Shown here in pieces: positions 24,477-28,179 of a stretch of 28,179 nucleotides of DNA (positions are counted from its first letter, which is position 1; every line of letters starts with the position of its first letter). The notes below the pieces were generated by a model. It was given only the letters and a program-made list of their open reading frames with translations. It ran no database searches and was not told the origin of the DNA. The translations under genes were made by a program, and so were the position numbers. The stretch covers positions 1 to 28,179 of the forward strand of contig JADGCE010000007.1 in NCBI GenBank assembly GCA_015229095.1, written 5' to 3'. The stretch comes from Magnetococcales bacterium. GTDB taxonomy: Bacteria > Pseudomonadota > Magnetococcia > Magnetococcales > Magnetaquicoccaceae.

Positions 24477-26612
24477 ATGCAAAATCTGCTGCAGCAGATG
24501 GCCGCTGTCACCCGGGATGCCCTGGTCGTCATCGATGGGCAGGATCGCATCCTGTTGTGGAATGCCGGCGCCGAGGCGATGTTTGGTTACCGCAGTGAGG
24601 AGTCTCTGGGGCAACCCATTGGCCGGTTGATGCCGGAGCGCTATCGGCAGCGGCATCAGCAGGCCTTGCAGCGCATTCAACAGGCCCAACCGGCCCACTA
24701 TACTGGCAAAACCCTCTCTCTGTATGGTCTCCATCGGGATGGCCGGGAGATACCCATAGAGGCCTCGCTGTCCGGTTGGCGAGAGGGGGGGGAGACCTTT
24801 TTTTCCGCCATCATTCGGGATATTTCCGAGCGTCTCGCCCTGGAGGAGCGCAACGAAAAGGTCTATCAGTCACAAATCGCCATCAGCAATCTGCTGCAAA
24901 TTGCTATCCGCCCCCTGGCCCTGCCCGAATTGTTGCAGGAGGCGTTGCAGACCATCCTGGCCATACCCTGGCTCTCCCTGGAGTCGCGGGGGGCTATTTT
25001 TCTCCTGGATGAGAGCAGAGAGTGGTTGCTGCTCACCGCCCAGCAAAATCTGCCGGAGGAGATACGCGCCACCTGCGCCCGGGTGCCTGTGGGAGAGTGT
25101 CTCTGTGGTCAGGCGGCTTTGACGCAGCGGGTCACTTTTGTCGAGCGGGTGGATGTGCAGAGACAACGGTGCAATACGGGCGTTCTGAACCACGGCCATT
25201 ATAACATACCCATCCTGTTCAACGAGCGTCTTCTGGGGGTCATCATGGCCTATGTGCCCCCCGACCATCGCAGTGTCCAGGAAGAGGAGCAATTTCTCAC
25301 CAGCATTGCCCACACCCTGGCGGGCGTGATCGAACGCAAGGAGGGGGAGCGACGCCTGCATGATGCCAAAGAGGCGGCGGAGCTGGCCAGTCGCTACAAG
25401 AGCGAATTTTTGGCTACCATCAGCCACGAGGTGCGCACTCCGTTGAACGGCATCATGGGAATGGCTGCCCTGCTCATGGAACAGCGCCTCTCCAGCAAAA
25501 AGCTGTTTTATGTGGAGATGATCCGCAAGTCGGGTGAAAATTTACTGAATATTATCAATGATGTTCTTGATCTTTCCAAAATAGAGTCCGGGCATCTTGA
25601 ACTGGAGGAAAGTCCCTTTTTGTTGCGGGAGGTACGCAACGAGCTGCGGGATCTCTTCGGTGAGCTGGCCACCAAAAAGGGGTTGCATCTGCGCACCCGT
25701 ATCGCCACGGATGTGCCCCTGCTGGTTCAAGGGGATGTGCATCGCATTCGGCAGATCTTGGTGAATCTTCTCAGCAACGCCATCAAATTTACGGAAAAGG
25801 GGGAGATCACCCTGCGGGTGGGGCTGGCCCGACCGCCGGGGGACGCCGTTGCCTGCGACCCGACGGTTGCCTGGATTGAGTTCCAGGTGGAAGATACGGG
25901 TATCGGCATTCCGGCCGATGTGGCGCAGCGTCTTTTTCAACCGTTTACCCAGGGGGATGCCTCCACAACCCGCAAATATGGCGGCAGCGGCTTGGGGCTG
26001 GCCATTTGCCGACGGTTGGCGGAGCGGATGCACGGCAGCATTTCCCTTGCCAGCACGGAGGGGAAAGGTTCTCTGTTCACCTTTCTGGTTCCTCTGAAAA
26101 TATCCACCGATCTGCACAAGGCCGACACGGTGGCCAAGCCCTCCAAGATCCATTTGCCCAAGGATCTGCACATATTGGTCGCCGAGGATAATGTGGTCAA
26201 TCAAAAGTTGCTGCACATTATGCTGAAAAGTGCGGGTATCCGCGTCACCACAGCCGAGGATGGCGTTGTTGCCCTGCGCCTGCTGCAGGGGGGCCGTTAT
26301 GATCTGGTCCTCATGGATTGTCACATGCCGGAGATGGATGGGCTGGCGGCTTGTCGGGCCTTGCGGCGCTATGAGCGGGAGCAGCAGCGACCCCGCACCC
26401 CGGTGGTGGCGGTGACCGCCAATGCCATGCCGGGTGAGAGGGAACGCTGTCTGGAGGCGGGCATGGATGACTTTTTGACCAAGCCTCTGGACAAGGGGGA
26501 TTTGTATGCGCTGTTGGTACGACACCTGGCCCCCGGCAAACAGGGCCCCCCCTCTGACAAGGAGACAGAGTGGGCCGGTCGGTCTGAGGAGCAACCGGAC
26601 GCCCCGGTCTGA
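24477..26612 (+). CDS. Hybrid sensor histidine kinase PAS-GAF-HisKA-HATPase-REC, soluble
   Basis: The start is taken at ATG 24477 (MQNLLQQMAAVTRDALVVID), giving 711 residues; the longer open frame begins inside the preceding gene without homology. Domains: PAS (about 5-120), GAF (about 135-285) with CARVPVGECLCGQAA and HGHYNIPI, a Cys/His-bearing GAF subtype, HisKA with His317 in FLATISHEVRTPLNG, HATPase (NLLSNAIKF, VEDTGIGIP, GGSGLGLAI), and a C-terminal REC domain (565-690; Asp614 in LVLMDCHMPEMDG). No Hpt domain or output domain is encoded, so its phosphoryl group must go to a partner, possibly the upstream REC-kinase. The conserved Cys and His in GAF could bind a cofactor or sense redox state; that is inference. 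Confidence 0.93.
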   Translation: MQNLLQQMAAVTRDALVVIDGQDRILLWNAGAEAMFGYRSEESLGQPIGRLMPERYRQRHQQALQRIQQAQPAHYTGKTLSLYGLHRDGREIPIEASLSGWREGGETFFSAIIRDISERLALEERNEKVYQSQIAISNLLQIAIRPLALPELLQEALQTILAIPWLSLESRGAIFLLDESREWLLLTAQQNLPEEIRATCARVPVGECLCGQAALTQRVTFVERVDVQRQRCNTGVLNHGHYNIPILFNERLLGVIMAYVPPDHRSVQEEEQFLTSIAHTLAGVIERKEGERRLHDAKEAAELASRYKSEFLATISHEVRTPLNGIMGMAALLMEQRLSSKKLFYVEMIRKSGENLLNIINDVLDLSKIESGHLELEESPFLLREVRNELRDLFGELATKKGLHLRTRIATDVPLLVQGDVHRIRQILVNLLSNAIKFTEKGEITLRVGLARPPGDAVACDPTVAWIEFQVEDTGIGIPADVAQRLFQPFTQGDASTTRKYGGSGLGLAICRRLAERMHGSISLASTEGKGSLFTFLVPLKISTDLHKADTVAKPSKIHLPKDLHILVAEDNVVNQKLLHIMLKSAGIRVTTAEDGVVALRLLQGGRYDLVLMDCHMPEMDGLAACRALRRYEREQQRPRTPVVAVTANAMPGERERCLEAGMDDFLTKPLDKGDLYALLVRHLAPGKQGPPSDKETEWAGRSEEQPDAPV

Positions 26613-26647
26613 ACGTTCAGCCGGTGATGGATGGGCGCGCGGGAAAG

Positions 26648-26953
26648 TCAGCGGCTGCTGGCATTCTGGATAAACTTGACAAACAATGGCTCCGAAAAGG
26701 ATCGTTTATATTTTTTCTTGAGTTTTTTCTGAAAAGCACATTTTTCGCAGGCGTCGGCGGACTGGGAGCAGACCTGCTTCCGTTCGCCGGCACTCAACTG
26801 GTTGGCGATAAACAGACAGGCCCGCCCGCCGTTTTCCCCGCCCAAAAAGCCATCCGCCAGGGTGAAGAGGGGCACGGGACAGGGACCGCGTTTTTCGGCC
26901 CATTTACCCCCCGGCTCGCGCCCGCACTGATTTTCCTCCCAACAATTTTTCAT
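26648..26953 (-). CDS. Two-CW domain-like cysteine-rich small protein
   Basis: A 101-residue protein starting MKNCWEENQCGREPGGK at the ATG 26953. The CWE..QCGREPGG start, CP near 25-26, GGENGGRAC (Cys46) and the later C..S.DACEKCAFQ (Cys62, Cys69, Cys72) follow the pattern of two-CW domain proteins, small cysteine-rich proteins found near signalling genes in several environmental bacteria. The second CW dipeptide is CL here. The Cys set suggests metal or redox binding. It ends 36 bp from the hybrid kinase stop and is convergent with it. Role unknown. Confidence 0.65.
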   Translation of the reverse strand: MKNCWEENQCGREPGGKWAEKRGPCPVPLFTLADGFLGGENGGRACLFIANQLSAGERKQVCSQSADACEKCAFQKKLKKKYKRSFSEPLFVKFIQNASSR

Positions 26954-27029
26954 CCGCCCGCTCCATGCACCGAAGAGGTTACTCTCGTTCCCTTGCCACT
27001 TTTGCTGAGGGCAACCATCTTCTGAGCAA

Positions 27030-27059
27030 AGAATATGCCGTTGTGCAGATATGTTTCAA
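27030..27059 (-). promoter_or_regulatory. Candidate promoter of the two-CW gene
   Basis: On the minus strand TTGAAA (27059-27054), an 18-base spacer and TATTCT (27035-27030) lie about 77 bp before the ATG. Matches to consensus are 5/6 and 4/6. Confidence 0.35.
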
Positions 27060-27197
27060 GATATTGCAATATAAGTATAAAATTTAATTCTTCTCCCGGT
27101 TGTTGCGCCTCCCCGGATTCAACAAAATGGGCTCTTTTCGTGCGGGTTTTGGTTGTTTTCCAGATAATTTATTAAAAAACAATAAGATAGAATAATA

Positions 27198-27231
27198 TGC
27201 AACATATATTGCTTTCGCAAGATATGTTGCA
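27198..27231. repeat. Long hairpin upstream of the Rpn gene
   Basis: Arms TGCAACATAT (27198-27207) and ATATGTTGCA (27222-27231), one A-G mismatch, then inner arms TTGC/GCAA closing a TTTC loop. This makes a nearly continuous 15-position stem, 110 bp upstream of the Rpn start. It lacks a T-run. It may be a cruciform, a binding site for a dimeric protein, or an end of a former mobile element. Confidence 0.75.
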
Positions 27232-27343
27232 ATACTCGATAGTTCCTGAGCCTGCGCTCCTGCCGGTCACATCGCATCATATGGGGCGTGGAGAGCGCAG
27301 CATGGGGGGTGACTTGCGCAGGCCAACCTGATATTCTTGTTGC

Positions 27344-28179
27344 ATGAATGAGATTTTTCAGCCCCATGACCGCTTGTTCAAGGCCCTCATGTCGCACCCG
27401 GAGACAGCGGGTGCCTTTTTGCGGGAGAGTTTGCCGTTTGCGGTGTCGCGTCTTCTTGTTGCCGAGCCGCCCACATGGGTTCCGGGTTCGTTTGTCGAGG
27501 AGTCGTTGCGCGCCCATTATTCGGACCTTGTGTTCCAGACCATGACCATCAGCGGCAAACCCCTGCTGCTTTACGCCCTGCTGGAGCATAAGAGTTATGA
27601 GGACGAACGGGTAGGTTGGCAGTTTTACCGGGGCATGTATGCCTGCATGGAGCAGGCAACTCGTGCCCATGCACAATGGCGCAGGTTGCCAGCCGTGATG
27701 CCGTTGCTCCTCTACCATGGGCAGAAAGAGTGGCGGATTCCCAACGAATTTTTGTTTCTGGTGGATGCGGATGAGGCTCTGCGCCCGTGGTTGTTAAACT
27801 TTTGTTTCCCGGTGGTGGATCTGGGGCCCATTCCGGATAGGCAACTGTCGCGGCATGCCCGTTTGCGGGCCGGTTTGATGGCGTTGAAATATGGAACGCG
27901 CGACCCGCAGACGCAGATGGATGCGCTGGACGAGATAGCGGTCGCACTGGTGGATGCCCCGGAGCTTTTGCTGACGGTTCTGCTGTATCTGTTGACGACA
28001 TTCCCAAACCTGGATGAAGAGCGTCTGCGGCAGGTTGTACGCCGCGTCAACCCGCAGGAGGAAGCTGAAATGATGTCACGATTTGCACAAGAGATATTGA
28101 CCAAGGGCAAGCCGGAGTGGGCGGTGATCGCACGCCAGGAGGGCCGCCAGGAGGGCCGCCAGGAGGGCCGCCAGGAGGG
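27344..28179 (+). CDS. Rpn/YhgA family PD-(D/E)XK nuclease, putative transposase (partial, C-terminus outside window)
   Basis: Translated by hand from ATG 27344; open for 278 codons to the window end. The start MNEIFQPHDRLFKALMSHPETAGAFL is typical of Rpn (recombination-promoting nuclease, PF04754-like) proteins. The catalytic core is visible as Asp61 in HYSDLVFQ and Glu81-x-Lys83 in ALLEHKS, and the following WQFYRGMY and LPAVMPLLLYHG blocks agree. The C-terminus enters a run of RQEG repeats. Family knowledge: Rpn proteins are DNA endonucleases that raise RecA-independent recombination and vary widely between strains. No obvious Shine-Dalgarno site precedes the ATG. Neighbouring AT-rich DNA suggests transfer. 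Confidence 0.88.
   Translation, partial: MNEIFQPHDRLFKALMSHPETAGAFLRESLPFAVSRLLVAEPPTWVPGSFVEESLRAHYSDLVFQTMTISGKPLLLYALLEHKSYEDERVGWQFYRGMYACMEQATRAHAQWRRLPAVMPLLLYHGQKEWRIPNEFLFLVDADEALRPWLLNFCFPVVDLGPIPDRQLSRHARLRAGLMALKYGTRDPQTQMDALDEIAVALVDAPELLLTVLLYLLTTFPNLDEERLRQVVRRVNPQEEAEMMSRFAQEILTKGKPEWAVIARQEGRQEGRQEGRQE
28133..28179 (+). repeat. 12-bp tandem repeat coding RQEG at the Rpn C-terminus
   Basis: Unit CGCCAGGAGGGC occurs at 28133-28144, 28145-28156, 28157-28168 and 28169-28179 (the last cut one base short by the window edge), all in frame. Copies are identical, so replication slippage is likely and the array probably continues outside. Confidence 0.9.

Larger units (their letters stand above)
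26954..27343. other. AT-rich intergenic island between the two-CW gene and the Rpn gene
   Basis: About 390 bp without a supported gene. The part 27010-27240 is clearly richer in A/T than the surroundings. It contains a perfect 12-bp palindrome ATATTGCAATAT (27061-27072), a long hairpin (27199-27230) and a possible promoter for the two-CW gene. Open frames across it overlap the Rpn gene in antisense and lack similarity. Confidence 0.6.

Noticed and set aside
25542..26594. A 350-codon minus-strand open frame opposite the hybrid kinase
   Set aside because: Antisense shadow; the plus strand carries complete kinase and receiver motifs.
27119..27718. A 199-codon minus-strand open frame overlapping the Rpn start
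   Set aside because: It crosses AT-rich non-coding DNA and is antisense to the clear Rpn catalytic core.
28133..28179. The 12-bp repeats as a CRISPR array
   Set aside because: Units are contiguous without spacers and stay in the reading frame of the Rpn gene.

Overview
The window is high-GC, densely coded chromosomal DNA from a Gram-negative bacterium. Signs are signal peptides and lipoboxes, an outer-membrane beta-barrel candidate, PlsY, and many two-component proteins. The DUF3576 lipoprotein, the TusA/DsrE2 pair, the sulfur-globule-like protein, the CZB chemoreceptor, the two-CW protein and the abundant sensor kinases best fit a motile, sulfur-oxidising proteobacterium near the Alphaproteobacteria, possibly the Magnetococcales. 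That placement is inference. No rRNA, tRNA, CRISPR array or complete insertion sequence was seen.

Layout. (1) 1-5856, minus strand: argD-argF-argG-argH, four arginine biosynthesis genes with short gaps or a 4-bp overlap. A chemoreceptor follows 40 bp after argH; it carries two CZB zinc-binding modules between its membrane segments and runs off the left edge. (2) 6075-6782, minus: tusA-dsrE2, a sulfur-carrier pair. A small unrecognised membrane protein gene (6999-7523) is read the other way. (3) 7565-13337, minus: plsY, a LysM-family-like envelope protein lacking the LysM domain, dprA, topA, then a DUF3576 lipoprotein. (4) 13531-14052, plus: ssb, followed by a cluster of GC-rich palindromes. 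(5) 14245-18087, minus: a membrane PAS histidine kinase translationally coupled to a REC-DUF3369-HD-GYP regulator, so probably a c-di-GMP degrading output. (6) 18279-21164, plus: a periplasmic LolA-like protein and a DUF1302 outer-membrane protein. (7) 21188-22393, minus: a cytosolic family 2 glycosyltransferase. (8) 22624-23013, plus: a secreted Gly/Asn/Trp repeat protein resembling sulfur globule proteins, with a strong terminator. (9) 23339-26612, plus: a REC-kinase and a PAS-GAF-kinase-REC hybrid in tandem, followed by a convergent two-CW protein. (10) 26954-28179: an AT-rich non-coding island with a long hairpin, then an Rpn/YhgA-type nuclease gene cut by the right edge inside a 12-bp tandem repeat.

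How the parts connect. The sulfur theme (tusA-dsrE2 and the globule-like protein) is consistent with periplasmic sulfur storage and cytoplasmic sulfur relay. Two separate signalling modules and one chemoreceptor suggest strong environmental sensing. A recurrent palindromic repeat lies in three intergenic regions (after topA, after ssb, upstream of the REC-kinase). I see no clear new multi-gene system. The least explained items are the tandem CZB receptor, the repeat family, the kinase/two-CW cluster and the AT-rich Rpn boundary.
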